From Flavobacterium sp. 9 (GTDB lineage: Bacteria > Bacteroidota > Bacteroidia > Flavobacteriales > Flavobacteriaceae), in contig NZ_PEEU01000001.1 of the NCBI RefSeq assembly GCF_002754195.1, positions 2,728,001-2,792,000 on the forward strand: a stretch of 64,000 nt of DNA, written 5' to 3'. Positions 27,143 to 36,942 of the stretch are shown here, piece by piece (position 1 is the first letter of the stretch; each line of letters begins with the position of its first letter). Below the pieces are notes generated by a model. It saw only the letters and a program-made list of their open reading frames with translations. It did no database searches and was not told the origin of the DNA. The position numbers and the translations under genes are program-made.

Positions 27143-28717
27143 TTACCAACCTGCATTTTGTTTCAAAACTCCTCCAGATAATGTGATCTGTGTATTCGGA
27201 ATTTGTTGTAGTCCTTTTGTAGCTTGGATTTTAGCTGCAGAAATTGTTTTTGTTCCGGCAACTCCACCACTTAATAATGTTGTAGTTTCTGCAATTGTAG
27301 TAGAAGCTTTTCCAACACCCTGACGTAATAAATCCCAATATCTAACTCCTTCAAGAGCAAATTCCAGATGTCTTTCGTTCAGTATATTATCAGCATTTAC
27401 TGGTAAAGCTGTAAAATTCTCTTTGTAAGCTCTTCTTCTCACATCATCAAAATAAGTCTGTGCGCTTCCGCTTCCTAATTCAGCAGCCATTAATAAAACA
27501 TCTGCATATCTTAACACAACATAATCCTGAAATTGTCCGATATCCCAATATTGACTTCCCATAACTAATGGCATATCTTTTCCGTCTTTGTCAACCATTG
27601 GAGAATATTTCTTGTTGTAATATCCTGTGTATTCTCTTTGATTATTGATTTTATCGAATTTTATTTTTTCTTCGTCGATTCCAATTACACTTGCTGCACG
27701 TCTTGTATCTGTTGCGCTGTAAGCTTTCCATAATTTAGAGTTTACTGTAACTCCCCAACCACGTCCATAAGGGTAAGATGAGAATTCTCTCATCCCGAAC
27801 ATTACCATCCAATGGTTTCCATCTGTGTTTCCGCTATAGTCACTTGTATAAGAGTATTTCACAGAAAACACGATTTCTTTATTGCTTTCTCCGGCATATT
27901 TATCCACTGAAGCTGCTGGCCATAATGTAGAAAAATCATCTACTAAACCGTGACCACTTGATGCAATAACATCTTCAAGATGTCCTAAAGCTTGTGTTTT
28001 AGTTACTACTCCTGCTAAATCTGTTTTTCCGTAATATCCTGTGTAGTATAAATAAACACGTCCCAGTAAAGATTTTGCTGCCCATTTTGTAATACGTCCG
28101 CTTGTTGTAGCATTATAAGCAACGGCTGGCAAATTGTTTGAAGCGAAGACTAAATCTTCTGCGATTATTTTGTAGATTTCTTCAGGTGCTGCTTGTGGTA
28201 CATTTTCAGAAGAAGGTGATGTTAACAATGGAACACTTCCCCATAAACGTGCCATTTCAAAATATAAATAGGCTCTGATAAATCTAGTTTCAGACGTATA
28301 TGTATTCTTCAAAGCTGTATCACCTTTCCAGTCAATCTGATCCATTTTTGATAAGAAAATATTACAACGATAAATTGCTTTATAATAACCAATCCAGTTA
28401 CCGTTAAGCATATCAACATCTGAAGGTGAGCGTGAAATATCAAACTCATCGATTGCAGCATAATTGTAACCATCAGAATTTCCGGTTCCGCCGAAACAAT
28501 CGTCAGACATTACTTCACTGATTACAGGAACTCCCAAACCGCTGGCTCCGGTTGCAACTTGCAAACCATCGTAACAACCTACTAATGCTGAATAAGCATC
28601 ATCTGTTGTTTTATAAAAATTTGTATCTGTTTGTTGTACTAAAGGTTCTGTTTCTAAACTACAAGAACCCAATGACAATAGTGTCAAACAGAAAATATAT
28701 AGATAGGTATTTTTCAT
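27143..28717 (-). CDS. susD: SusD-like outer-membrane glycan-binding lipoprotein
   Basis: This 524-residue protein has lipobox LSLGSC (Cys19) and the SusD N-terminal pattern (SLETEPLVQQTDTNFYKT). TPR-like helices follow (TRFIRAYLYFEMARLWGSVPLL), then the RagB/SusD C-terminal region with VLRYADVLLMAAEL and NERHLEFALEGVRYWDLLRQG. It caps the SusC channel on the cell surface and delivers oligosaccharides to it. Its start lies 11 bases downstream of the susC stop, and SGBP follows 22 bases after its own stop. The name susD is used in the generic sense; glycan specificity is inferred as xyloglucan from the neighbouring enzymes. Confidence 0.95.
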   Translation of the reverse strand: MKNTYLYIFCLTLLSLGSCSLETEPLVQQTDTNFYKTTDDAYSALVGCYDGLQVATGASGLGVPVISEVMSDDCFGGTGNSDGYNYAAIDEFDISRSPSDVDMLNGNWIGYYKAIYRCNIFLSKMDQIDWKGDTALKNTYTSETRFIRAYLYFEMARLWGSVPLLTSPSSENVPQAAPEEIYKIIAEDLVFASNNLPAVAYNATTSGRITKWAAKSLLGRVYLYYTGYYGKTDLAGVVTKTQALGHLEDVIASSGHGLVDDFSTLWPAASVDKYAGESNKEIVFSVKYSYTSDYSGNTDGNHWMVMFGMREFSSYPYGRGWGVTVNSKLWKAYSATDTRRAASVIGIDEEKIKFDKINNQREYTGYYNKKYSPMVDKDGKDMPLVMGSQYWDIGQFQDYVVLRYADVLLMAAELGSGSAQTYFDDVRRRAYKENFTALPVNADNILNERHLEFALEGVRYWDLLRQGVGKASTTIAETTTLLSGGVAGTKTISAAKIQATKGLQQIPNTQITLSGGVLKQNAGW

Positions 28718-28728
28718 CTTTTTATTTA

Positions 28729-31700
28729 TTAAAGTTTAACATTTAATCCTAACATGAATGTTCTTGGTCGTGGATAGTATCCTACATCAACTCCTGATGA
28801 AAACTTTTGATCATTATTTGATGAACCAAAACCAATTTCAGGATCCATACCATCATATTTCGTAAAAGTGTAAAGGTTTAATACGGAGAAATAAACTCTA
28901 AACTGACTTGCAAAAAATGGTTTTGATTGTTTCATTTTTGCTAAATCAAATCCTAATGTTACGGTACTGATTCTTAAGAAATCCCCATCCTGAACATACA
29001 AATCCGAAAATTGTGTAAAGTTTCTATTGTCTTCTGTTACTCTTGGAACTGTGTTTGAAGAACCTTCTCCGTGCCAACGATCTAATATTGCAGAAGTATA
29101 ATTTCCGTAAGCTCCAGCTTGATTTCTATATGATTGTACAATTTGATTTCCTGCTACACCATTTGCCATTAATGAAAAATCAAAAGCTTTGTAATTTGCT
29201 GACAAAGAGAATCCGTAAGTAAAATCAGGATTTGGTTTACCTATACTTGTTTTATCAGAAGCATCGATTTTATCATCTCCGTTAGTATTCACATAAATAA
29301 GATCTCCGGGAGCTGCAGTTGGTTGTAATACTACGCCACTTGCTGATTTATAATTATCGATTTGTGCTTGATTTTGAAAAACACCACCTGTTTTATATCC
29401 CCAGAAATAACCTAAAGGTTGTCCGTTTTGTGCTCTGTAGAACTCACCTGAATTATCATAAAGTTCATTGTTTAATCCGTGAATGATACCGTCTGTAGTA
29501 GGTATTTGACCAACTGTGTTTTTATTATAAGCTCCGTTTGCACTAATGCTATAATTAAAATCTCCAATTTTGTTTTGGTAATTTAAACTTAACTCAACTC
29601 CTTTATTTACAACATCTCCACCATTGATATAAGGTGCATCTGCTCCGGCTGTTGCCAAAATTGGTGCTAAAATCAACCAGTCTTTATTTGTTTTTTGGTA
29701 AACATCAAAAGTAACATTCAAGGCATTGTTTAAAAATCTTGCATCAAAACCAAAATCAATTTGTTCTGAAGTTTCCCATTTTAAATCAAGATTTGATAAT
29801 CTGTCCGGATAAGCGCCCGGCGTTAAAACACCTTCTGTATCACCAAAAATATAATTTGTATTATTTGATTTTATAGTTGACAAATATTGGAATGGTCTTG
29901 CATTTTGATTTCCAACCTGTCCCCAACTTCCTCTTAATTTAAGGAAATTAATAACGTTTGAATCTCTCAAAAACGCTTCATTTGAAGCTACCCAACCTGC
30001 AGATACTGATGGGAAATAACCCCATTGATTTTCTTTAGAAAAAATAGAAGATCCATCCATTCTAAAAGTTGCATTGATCAAATACGTTTCTTTGAAATTG
30101 TAATTTAATCTTCCAAAATAAGACATTCTTTTAGTCTCTTGTTTTAGACCGCTCATAGATATTTTTGCACCATCTTTGTTAGTTGTATTGTCTAACCAAG
30201 CGTGTTCTAAATCATTAAAAACTGAATCGGCATTTGTAACACTTACTGATGTTCCATCATAATTAATAGAGGAAGTTCCTAACATTGCTTCAAAATGATG
30301 ATTCTCGGCAGCATTAAATTTATACGTCAATAAGTTATCCCAAGTCAAGGTTTTACCTTTGTTCATGTTTTGATTTACTTTATCAAATGCGCTGTTTGCA
30401 TAAATAGATAATCTGTAAACCGGAAGGTAAGAATGTCCTTCGCCAGCATAATAATCAAGTCCTAAAGTAGTTCTGAAGGTTAAGTTTTTTATTGGTTCAA
30501 TTTGCAAATAAACATTACCTAATAATTTTTGATTATTACCTTCATTTTGATTGTTGTATTGCATCAAAGCATAAGGATTTGCTACTCCTGCAAGCCAAGG
30601 CTCTGTATTATTTGTGGTATCATAATAATCGCCTTTAGAATCATACATTGGCAATAATGGCGTTGTTTGAAAAGCACCTCTTAATGCATTATTGTATTGA
30701 TTTCCAACTCCAATTCCGTTTTTATTGATGTAAGCAAAACTCAAATTTTCACCAAAAGTAACTACGTCTTTATATAATTTATGTTCTGAATTGAATCTGA
30801 AATTATAACGCTCGTAGTTTGATAAATCTTTACCTCCAACAACTCCTTCTTGTCCTAAATAAGACAAAGATGCTGAGTAAACAGAAGTATCTGAACCACC
30901 TGAAGCTCCAAATGCGAAATTTTTGGTAGCTGCATTATCCGTAAACATTTTATCCATCCAATTTGTTCCGCTTCCTAATCCTGCAATTTGAGCATTGGTG
31001 AAATATGGATTTTTACCAGAGTTTACTGCTGCTTCATTTAGTATTGTTGCATATTCAGTTGCATTCAATAAATCAACTTTTCTCGCTACTGATTGTACAC
31101 CATAATATTGATCGAATGTCATTTGTCCTGCAGCGCCCCTTTTACCTTTTTTGGTTGTTACCAAAACAACTCCGTTTGAGGCCTGAGAACCATAAATTGC
31201 AGCTGATGCAGCATCTTTTAAAACCGAAATAGATTCAATATCTGAATTGCTTAAATAAGAAATATCACTTGTCAATATTCCGTCAACAACATATAACGGG
31301 CTGCTTCCGCCTGTTGAACCAACACCTCTAATTACAACATTCAATCCTTCTCCCGGCTGTCCTGAAGTAGATGTAACCTGAAGTCCGGCTGCTTGTCCCT
31401 GAAGTGCTTGTAAAGCATTTGTAGTATTGGTTTTTGCAAGATTCTCTCCGCTAACCTGAGTCACGGCACTTGTTACAAGTGTTTTCTTTTGAGAACCGTA
31501 TCCAATAACGACAACTTCTTTAAGATCTGCCGCTTCTGTTTGTAAAGTAACATTAATCGTTTTTTGAGTTCCAACGGTTACACGTTGCGCTTTAAATCCC
31601 ATAAAACTGATTACAATTACGCTGCCTTCTTTTGCTTCCAACTTAAAGTTTCCATCAAAATCTGTTGATGTTCCCGTTTTGGTTCCTTCAATAGCTACGG

Positions 31701-31860
31701 TAGCACCCGGAACTCCCATACCATCTTCTGCTGATTTTACGTTTCCGCTTATAACCTGGGATTGCTGTTGCGCAAAACCGGACTGCATCGTAAATACACT
31801 AAGCAACAGCGCCATGCAGAACGAGAGCGATGTTGTTTTAAGACAATGTTTGCTTTTCAT
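28729..31860 (-). CDS. susC: SusC-like TonB-dependent outer-membrane transporter
   Basis: This is a 1043-residue protein from the ATG at 31858-31860, where a signal peptide begins (TTSLSFCMALLLSVFTMQSGFAQ); the longer open frame upstream overlaps xylA and lacks signal character. Order of domains: carboxypeptidase-D-like beta-sandwich (about 45-125, GNVKSAEDGMGVPGATVAIEG), plug (VVVIGYGSQKK through LYVVDGILTSDISYL) and a long beta-barrel ending MLGLNVKL. It imports oligosaccharides using energy from TonB-ExbBD. The 46-base gap to xylA has no obvious terminator, so the pentose genes and the transporter are probably on one transcript. Confidence 0.95.
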   Translation of the reverse strand: MKSKHCLKTTSLSFCMALLLSVFTMQSGFAQQQSQVISGNVKSAEDGMGVPGATVAIEGTKTGTSTDFDGNFKLEAKEGSVIVISFMGFKAQRVTVGTQKTINVTLQTEAADLKEVVVIGYGSQKKTLVTSAVTQVSGENLAKTNTTNALQALQGQAAGLQVTSTSGQPGEGLNVVIRGVGSTGGSSPLYVVDGILTSDISYLSNSDIESISVLKDAASAAIYGSQASNGVVLVTTKKGKRGAAGQMTFDQYYGVQSVARKVDLLNATEYATILNEAAVNSGKNPYFTNAQIAGLGSGTNWMDKMFTDNAATKNFAFGASGGSDTSVYSASLSYLGQEGVVGGKDLSNYERYNFRFNSEHKLYKDVVTFGENLSFAYINKNGIGVGNQYNNALRGAFQTTPLLPMYDSKGDYYDTTNNTEPWLAGVANPYALMQYNNQNEGNNQKLLGNVYLQIEPIKNLTFRTTLGLDYYAGEGHSYLPVYRLSIYANSAFDKVNQNMNKGKTLTWDNLLTYKFNAAENHHFEAMLGTSSINYDGTSVSVTNADSVFNDLEHAWLDNTTNKDGAKISMSGLKQETKRMSYFGRLNYNFKETYLINATFRMDGSSIFSKENQWGYFPSVSAGWVASNEAFLRDSNVINFLKLRGSWGQVGNQNARPFQYLSTIKSNNTNYIFGDTEGVLTPGAYPDRLSNLDLKWETSEQIDFGFDARFLNNALNVTFDVYQKTNKDWLILAPILATAGADAPYINGGDVVNKGVELSLNYQNKIGDFNYSISANGAYNKNTVGQIPTTDGIIHGLNNELYDNSGEFYRAQNGQPLGYFWGYKTGGVFQNQAQIDNYKSASGVVLQPTAAPGDLIYVNTNGDDKIDASDKTSIGKPNPDFTYGFSLSANYKAFDFSLMANGVAGNQIVQSYRNQAGAYGNYTSAILDRWHGEGSSNTVPRVTEDNRNFTQFSDLYVQDGDFLRISTVTLGFDLAKMKQSKPFFASQFRVYFSVLNLYTFTKYDGMDPEIGFGSSNNDQKFSSGVDVGYYPRPRTFMLGLNVKL

Positions 31861-31906
31861 AATAGTTAAGAATTGGTTTAAATTATAGTTAGTAATTTTT
31901 TGTCTA

Positions 31907-33226
31907 TTAATATGCGTTCGAAATAATCTGTTCGAATAATTCCTGTCTTCCGCTAAGGGGTTGAGGTTCTCCACTTGCACGGGCAATTTTGCTAAGATCT
32001 TCAAGAGATAATTCTCCGTTTTCGAACTTCGCCCCGTTTCCACTGTCAAATGAACTGTAACGTTGTGTGCGTAATTTTTTGTAATCTGTATTTTGTAGTA
32101 TCTGATCTGCGCAGATTAATCCTCTTGCAAAAACATCCATTCCTGAAATGTGTGCAATGAATTTATCTTCTAAATCGATTGAATTTCTTCTCACTTTTGC
32201 GTCAAAGTTTACACCGCCGCCCTGAATTCCTCCACCTTCAAGAATCACCAACATTGCTTGTGTAACTTCCTGAAGATTTATTGGGAATTGGTCTGTGTCC
32301 CAACCATTTTGATAATCTCCACGGTTTGCATCGATGCTTCCTAACATTCCGGCATCAACCGCAACTTGCAATTCGTGCTCAAAAGAATGTCCGGCAAGAG
32401 TTGCGTGGTTTACTTCAAGATTCAATTTGAAATCATTTTGAAGTCCGTATTTATTAATGAAACCTAATGAAGTTGCAGCATCATAATCATATTGATGTTT
32501 GGTAGGTTCCATTGGTTTTGGCTCAATCAGGAAGTTTCCTTTAAAACCTTCTTTGCGAGCATAATCTTTACAAGTATTCAAGAATCTTCCCAAATGGTCT
32601 AATTCTCTTTTCATGTCTGTGTTTAACAAACTCATATATCCTTCGCGTCCTCCCCAGAAAACATAATTTTCTCCGCCAAGTGCAATAGTTGCATCGATTG
32701 CGATTTTTGCCTGAGCTCCTGCATAAGCCAAAACATCAAAGTTTGGATTCGTCGCAGCACCGTTCATATAGCGAGGATTACTGAATAAATTTGAAGTTCC
32801 CCACAACAATTTAATTCCTGATTCTTGTTGTTTTTGTTTTGCATATTCAACCATTGTCTGAATACGAGTTTCAAATTCTGCCAATGTTGGCGCATCATCT
32901 ACAACATCAACATCATGAAAACAATAATATGGCAAGCCTAACTTTGTCATGAATTCAAAAGCGGCGTCCATTTTGTCTTTTGCTCTTAAAATGACATTCT
33001 CATTTTTATCCCAGGAAAATGTTTCAGTTGGAGCTCCAAACGGATCTCCTCCTGTGTTACATAACGTATGCCAGTACGCCATTGAAAAGCGCAAATGCTC
33101 TTTTAATGTTTTTCCCGCAACGATACGATTTTCATCATACCATTTAAAAGCTAGTGGATTATCACTTTCTCTTCCTTCGAACTTTATCGTATCGATGTTT
33201 TTAAAATATTGATTAGTTGTGCTCAT
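31907..33226 (-). CDS. xylA: Xylose isomerase
   Basis: This 439-residue protein, the usual class II length, contains the family signatures [29 protein letters not shown] and [17 protein letters not shown]. These hold metal-binding Glu, His and Asp residues. The enzyme interconverts D-xylose and D-xylulose in the cytosol, using divalent metals. Its start is 2 bases after the xylB stop, so translation is probably coupled. It directly precedes susC, which links the catabolic step to import of the polysaccharide that supplies xylose. Start at the ATG at 33224-33226. Confidence 0.97.
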   Translation of the reverse strand: MSTTNQYFKNIDTIKFEGRESDNPLAFKWYDENRIVAGKTLKEHLRFSMAYWHTLCNTGGDPFGAPTETFSWDKNENVILRAKDKMDAAFEFMTKLGLPYYCFHDVDVVDDAPTLAEFETRIQTMVEYAKQKQQESGIKLLWGTSNLFSNPRYMNGAATNPNFDVLAYAGAQAKIAIDATIALGGENYVFWGGREGYMSLLNTDMKRELDHLGRFLNTCKDYARKEGFKGNFLIEPKPMEPTKHQYDYDAATSLGFINKYGLQNDFKLNLEVNHATLAGHSFEHELQVAVDAGMLGSIDANRGDYQNGWDTDQFPINLQEVTQAMLVILEGGGIQGGGVNFDAKVRRNSIDLEDKFIAHISGMDVFARGLICADQILQNTDYKKLRTQRYSSFDSGNGAKFENGELSLEDLSKIARASGEPQPLSGRQELFEQIISNAY

Positions 33227-33228
33227 TA

Positions 33229-34722
33229 TTATTGTTCTATTTTAATTTGACTTTTCCATTCTTGATATAAATCCTGATATTGACTTGTCAGGATTTTATT
33301 AGGTTCAATTCGGTCTAAACATTGCAATCCCTGAAAAGCTTCGTCCAGCGAATTGTAATATCCTAAACCAAAAGCAGCGCCTCTTGCGGCACCTTCTGCT
33401 CCTGAAGTATTGTATAATTCTAAAGTAGTTTGTGTAGTATTAGTGAAGATTTCTCTAAAAACCGGACTTAAAAACAGGTTTGAATTTCCTGCTCTAACCA
33501 CAGTTCCAGAAACTCCAACTTCTTTCATAACATCAAAACCGTAATTCATGGCAAACACAATTCCTTCGCAGGCAGCGCGCACTAAATGTGATGGTTGATG
33601 AATATTGAAATTTAAATTCTGGATTCCCGAAGTTGCATTTTTGTTATTGAAGATTCTTTCTACACCATTTCCGAAAGGATAAAAACGAAGTCCGTTACTT
33701 CCTGCTTCAACTTTTGCAGCTTCGGCATTTAGTTTTTCATAGGCGATTAAATCAGTTCTGTCAACAGACATGATTTTGCGCAACCATTGGTATAAAATTC
33801 CTGAACCGTTAATGCATAACATAACGCCGTTTCGTTTTTCGACTTCTGTATTATTGACGTGTAAAAAAGTGTTGATTCTATTGTGTTTGTCGTAAACATC
33901 CTCATCGCTTACGGCATAAACTACTGCCGAAGTTCCGGCTGTTGTAGCAATTTCTCCAGGTTTCAAAACATTCAATGATAAAGCATTGTTCGGTTGATCT
34001 CCTGCTCTGTAGGTTATTTTTGCATCGGGATTTAATCCTAATTCTTGTGCTATTTCTAAGTGAATTGTAGCTTGAATTCCAAAATTTGAAACTATTTCCG
34101 GAATAATATCCGATGATAATCCCATTTGAGAAAGGATTTTCGTTGCCAATTTTCCTTCTGGGAAATTCCATAAAGCGGCTTCTGATAAACCTGAAGTACT
34201 TATTTGTGCCACTTTCGATAATTTGGCTGCAATAAAATCCCCCGGAAGCATCATATATTTTGCTTTCGCGAAAATTTCAGGCTCATTGTCTTTTACCCAT
34301 TTTAGTTTTGAAGCGGTAAAATTTCCCGGGCTTCCTAAAATTTGCTGCTGACAATTTACGGATCCAATTTTAGCATAAATTTCATCTCCGATACTTGCAG
34401 CGCGACTGTCACACCAAATAATCGAAGAACGAACGGGATTCAGATTTTCATCGGTCAAAACCAAACCATGCATTTGATAGGCAATTCCAATTCCGGCAAC
34501 TTTCTTTAGATCAATATTTGATTTCGAACCTAATTGTTTGATTCCGTCTTTTACAAATTGCCACCAGGATTCCGGATCTTGTTCTGCCCAACCGAATTTT
34601 GGAGCAACAATTGGCATTTCAAAATCAGGAACACTAATTGCTCCAATAGTTGTTCCTTTCTCTGCATCAAATACAGATAATTTTATCGAAGAGCTTCCTA
34701 AATCAATTCCTAAAAAAAACAT
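33229..34722 (-). CDS. xylB: Xylulokinase (FGGY family)
   Basis: This 497-residue sugar kinase starts [19 protein letters not shown], the phosphate-1 loop of the actin-like ATPase fold. It carries the FGGY features [15 protein letters not shown], the [11 protein letters not shown] loop and the C-terminal [11 protein letters not shown] region. It phosphorylates D-xylulose to xylulose 5-phosphate for the pentose phosphate pathway. It is the first gene of the long minus-strand locus. A two-fold symmetric operator-like motif lies 65-92 bases upstream of its start codon, and the divergent Nudix regulators start 390 bases away. Confidence 0.95.
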   Translation of the reverse strand: MFFLGIDLGSSSIKLSVFDAEKGTTIGAISVPDFEMPIVAPKFGWAEQDPESWWQFVKDGIKQLGSKSNIDLKKVAGIGIAYQMHGLVLTDENLNPVRSSIIWCDSRAASIGDEIYAKIGSVNCQQQILGSPGNFTASKLKWVKDNEPEIFAKAKYMMLPGDFIAAKLSKVAQISTSGLSEAALWNFPEGKLATKILSQMGLSSDIIPEIVSNFGIQATIHLEIAQELGLNPDAKITYRAGDQPNNALSLNVLKPGEIATTAGTSAVVYAVSDEDVYDKHNRINTFLHVNNTEVEKRNGVMLCINGSGILYQWLRKIMSVDRTDLIAYEKLNAEAAKVEAGSNGLRFYPFGNGVERIFNNKNATSGIQNLNFNIHQPSHLVRAACEGIVFAMNYGFDVMKEVGVSGTVVRAGNSNLFLSPVFREIFTNTTQTTLELYNTSGAEGAARGAAFGLGYYNSLDEAFQGLQCLDRIEPNKILTSQYQDLYQEWKSQIKIEQ

Positions 34723-34763
34723 TTGGTTCTATTTTAAGTTAGTTATAGATTTGTCCTTTTTTA

Positions 34764-34814
34764 ACTTATAGTCAAACTGAACTTATCTTATGGTTATTTT
34801 GACTACAAGTGTAA
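34764..34814. promoter_or_regulatory. Putative operator upstream of xylB
   Basis: The 28-bp motif at 34787-34814 reads CTTATGGTT, four A/T bases, then TGACTACAAGTGTAA. It is two-fold symmetric around half-site ACTTRTRGTY. An extra half-site ACTTATAGTC lies at 34764-34773. The same motif is found at 36966-36993. The remaining sequence of the 390-base gap 34723-35112 is AT-rich with no gene; a near-consensus TTAATTTG box precedes the plus-strand regulators. Confidence 0.65.
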
Positions 34815-35112
34815 AACATTTTTTCTATATTAACAAAATATTAGGTTTATTTTTTTTCATTTCTGATTATTCAATCTTGATTTTTATGAATACGTCAAAG
34901 AAGTCATTAAAATGGAATAAAAAAATATTGAAAAATTAACGATTTAGCGATTTGACAATCAGCCATTTAAGAATGATTATTTTAAAATCTGATTTTTAAG
35001 GATATCACAAACAATTGATTGTCAGAAAATTATTGCGTTAAGAAAAATATAAATCTTAGATAAAGACAACTATTCATTTTATTTATTTAATTTGTCAAAA
35101 TTTAAATAGCAT

Positions 35113-35829
35113 ATGGTTAAAAATGTAGCCGACGATTCTGCTTTAAAAAGCGAGCAAACCGCAATGAATGCGATCACAATTGACTGTGTCATATTTGGAT
35201 TTGATAAAGGAAGTCTGGAAGTGCTTCTGGTACAACACGGAGAAGGTATTAGTAAAGGAAAATGGGGGCTTCCGGGAGGATGGATCTATAAAAAAGAAAG
35301 TACTGATAATGCCGCGCACCGTTTATTGAATGAACTTACCGGGCTTGATAATATTTACTTAGAGCAACTGAAAGCGTTTGGAGATCCGGATCGTTTCCCG
35401 CTTCGACGCGTTATCACGATTGGTTATTATGCCTTGGTAAAACGTGAAGATTATAACATTAAAGCTGGTTTTACAGCTTCGGATGCACAATGGTACAAGA
35501 TTAATAGCATTCCGGATTTGATTTATGATCACAACGAAATTCTTGCTTATAGCTTAAAACATCTTCGAAACAGAGTTAGACAAGCTCCGATAGGATTTAA
35601 TCTTTTGCCTGAAAAATTTACTTTATTGCAATTGATGCATTTATATGAAGAGGTTTTAGGAATCGAAATGGATAAATCTAATTTCAGACGAAAAATTCTG
35701 CACATGAAATTATTGGTCGAATTAGATGAAAAGCAACAAGATGTTTCACACAGAGCTGCCAAATTGTATAAATTCGATCCGGCAATTTATAAGAAATTGA
35801 CTGAAAAAGGATTTAACTTTGAATTTTAA
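35113..35829 (+). CDS. Nudix-type transcriptional regulator 1 (NrtR/AraR-like)
   Basis: This is a 238-residue protein. Residues about 20-150 form a Nudix fold (ITIDCVIFGFDKGSLEVLLVQ, GKWGLPGGW). Its Nudix box reads ESTDNAAHRLLNELTG, so the catalytic RExxEE glutamates are mostly lost and hydrolysis is unlikely. Residues about 155-238 form a winged-helix domain (FTLLQLMHLYEEVLG, NFRRKILHM). This is the layout of NrtR-family regulators, which include the arabinose repressor BtAraR of Bacteroides. The divergent position opposite xylB-xylA and the XyG locus suggests control by a pentose-related ligand. Its stop overlaps the start of the second regulator by one base (TAATG). Confidence 0.85.
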   Translation: MVKNVADDSALKSEQTAMNAITIDCVIFGFDKGSLEVLLVQHGEGISKGKWGLPGGWIYKKESTDNAAHRLLNELTGLDNIYLEQLKAFGDPDRFPLRRVITIGYYALVKREDYNIKAGFTASDAQWYKINSIPDLIYDHNEILAYSLKHLRNRVRQAPIGFNLLPEKFTLLQLMHLYEEVLGIEMDKSNFRRKILHMKLLVELDEKQQDVSHRAAKLYKFDPAIYKKLTEKGFNFEF

Positions 35830-36563
35830 TGACATTTTTACCTTCTAAAAACACTTCGGAAACCGATAACAATACGACTGCAAATACAAAATCAGTTATA
35901 GACGGCATTTCGATCGACTGTGTTATTTTTTCTTTTGATAAAAAAAATCTTGAGGTTCTTTTAGTAAAACATGCTATAGGACAAAGCATAGGAAAATGGG
36001 GGCTTCTTGGCGGTGATCTGGAACTGGAAGAAAGTATTGATAATGCTGCACTGAGGATATTGTTCGAACTCACCGGTCTCGAAAATATTTATCTGGAACA
36101 GCTAAAAGCGTTTACAGATCCTGATCGTGTAAGCAACGCGAGAGTTATTACTATTGGTTATTACACGCTGGTCAACCGGGAAGATTATAATATTAAGGCA
36201 AGTGAATCTGTAATTGAAGCAAAATGGTTTAAAATTAATGAGATTCCGGATTTAATATTTGACCATAACGAAATTCTGCAATTTAGTTTGATGCAATTGC
36301 GCAATAGAGTTCGTCAGGCTCCGATAGGGTTTAATTTATTGCCTGAAAAATTCACCTTATTACAATTAATGCATTTGTATGAAGAAATTTTAGGAATTGA
36401 ATTAGACAAATCAAATTTCCGCAGAAAAATTCTTCACATGAAATTACTCGTTTCGCTTGAAGAAAAACAACAAGATGTTTCGCATAGAGCTGCCAAATTA
36501 TACAAATTCGATCCTGCGATTTATAAGAAACTAACCGAAAAAGGATTTAATTTTGAATTTTAA
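35829..36563 (+). CDS. Nudix-type transcriptional regulator 2 (NrtR/AraR-like)
   Basis: This 244-residue paralogue of the preceding gene begins in its stop codon. The Nudix-like domain (about 25-155) again has a degenerate box (ESIDNAALRILFELTG). The winged-helix domain is nearly the same: 84 of the last 88 residues match regulator 1, while the Nudix parts differ much more. Both proteins should therefore read the same DNA sequence but may sense different ligands, or form heterodimers. A hairpin terminator follows 7 bases after the stop. The ATG overlapping the upstream stop is the natural start given the coupling. Confidence 0.85.
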   Translation: MTFLPSKNTSETDNNTTANTKSVIDGISIDCVIFSFDKKNLEVLLVKHAIGQSIGKWGLLGGDLELEESIDNAALRILFELTGLENIYLEQLKAFTDPDRVSNARVITIGYYTLVNREDYNIKASESVIEAKWFKINEIPDLIFDHNEILQFSLMQLRNRVRQAPIGFNLLPEKFTLLQLMHLYEEILGIELDKSNFRRKILHMKLLVSLEEKQQDVSHRAAKLYKFDPAIYKKLTEKGFNFEF

Positions 36564-36570
36564 ATAAAAA

Positions 36571-36597
36571 AATACCCGAAGAAAATCTTCGGGTATT
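36571..36597. terminator. Bidirectional terminator after the Nudix pair
   Basis: AATACCCGAAGA (36571-36582) pairs with TCTTCGGGTATT (36586-36597) around a 3-base loop, with A/T runs on both sides. It serves the plus-strand regulators and the convergent peptide gene. Confidence 0.85.
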
Positions 36598-36610
36598 TAT
36601 CATTTTATTT

Positions 36611-36844
36611 TTAAGGAATACACACGATTATTACATTACAATAACCTCCTACAATTCCCGGAAACTTATTAGGATCTTCTGTTCCTGAATTCGCTGCAAC
36701 TCCATTTCCGCTTGGACAAATCGAAGTTGGCACACCATTTCTCGGACCACAAACGGTTCCTAATGTTCCACCGTTAATATTTTTCATTTCTTCTTTTGAA
36801 AGCCTGCCAAATTTTTGAGCAAGCTTCATGGTTTGTTTTTCCAT
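36611..36844 (-). CDS. Double-glycine-leader peptide (bacteriocin-like precursor)
   Basis: This is a 77-residue peptide. The N-terminal leader contains LSKEEMKNINGG, the conserved leader of Bacteroidota GG-type natural-product and bacteriocin precursors, and ends at Gly25-Gly26. The predicted 51-residue core is Gly/Pro/Asn-rich with four cysteines (32, 43, 69, 75) that could form two disulfides, and ends NVIIVCIP. Such leaders are normally cut by the C39 peptidase domain of an export ABC transporter; none lies in this window. The Met at residue 6 is an alternative start. It is a single gene between a terminator and a copy of the xylB operator motif located 121 bases upstream. Its activity is unknown. 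Confidence 0.8.
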   Translation of the reverse strand: MEKQTMKLAQKFGRLSKEEMKNINGGTLGTVCGPRNGVPTSICPSGNGVAANSGTEDPNKFPGIVGGYCNVIIVCIP

Positions 36845-36942
36845 AATTTCTTGGGTTTAATTGTTAGCAAAAAAATAGACATTCTCGTTTTTTACATACA
36901 AATCCTGCGCACAGATTTCAGTAAAAAAACGATAATGAAAAT

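Noticed and set aside
31861..32049. Extended N-terminus of SusC reaching into xylA.
   Set aside because: The extension lacks a signal peptide, overlaps xylA by many codons, and the ATG at 31858-31860 is followed directly by a normal signal peptide.
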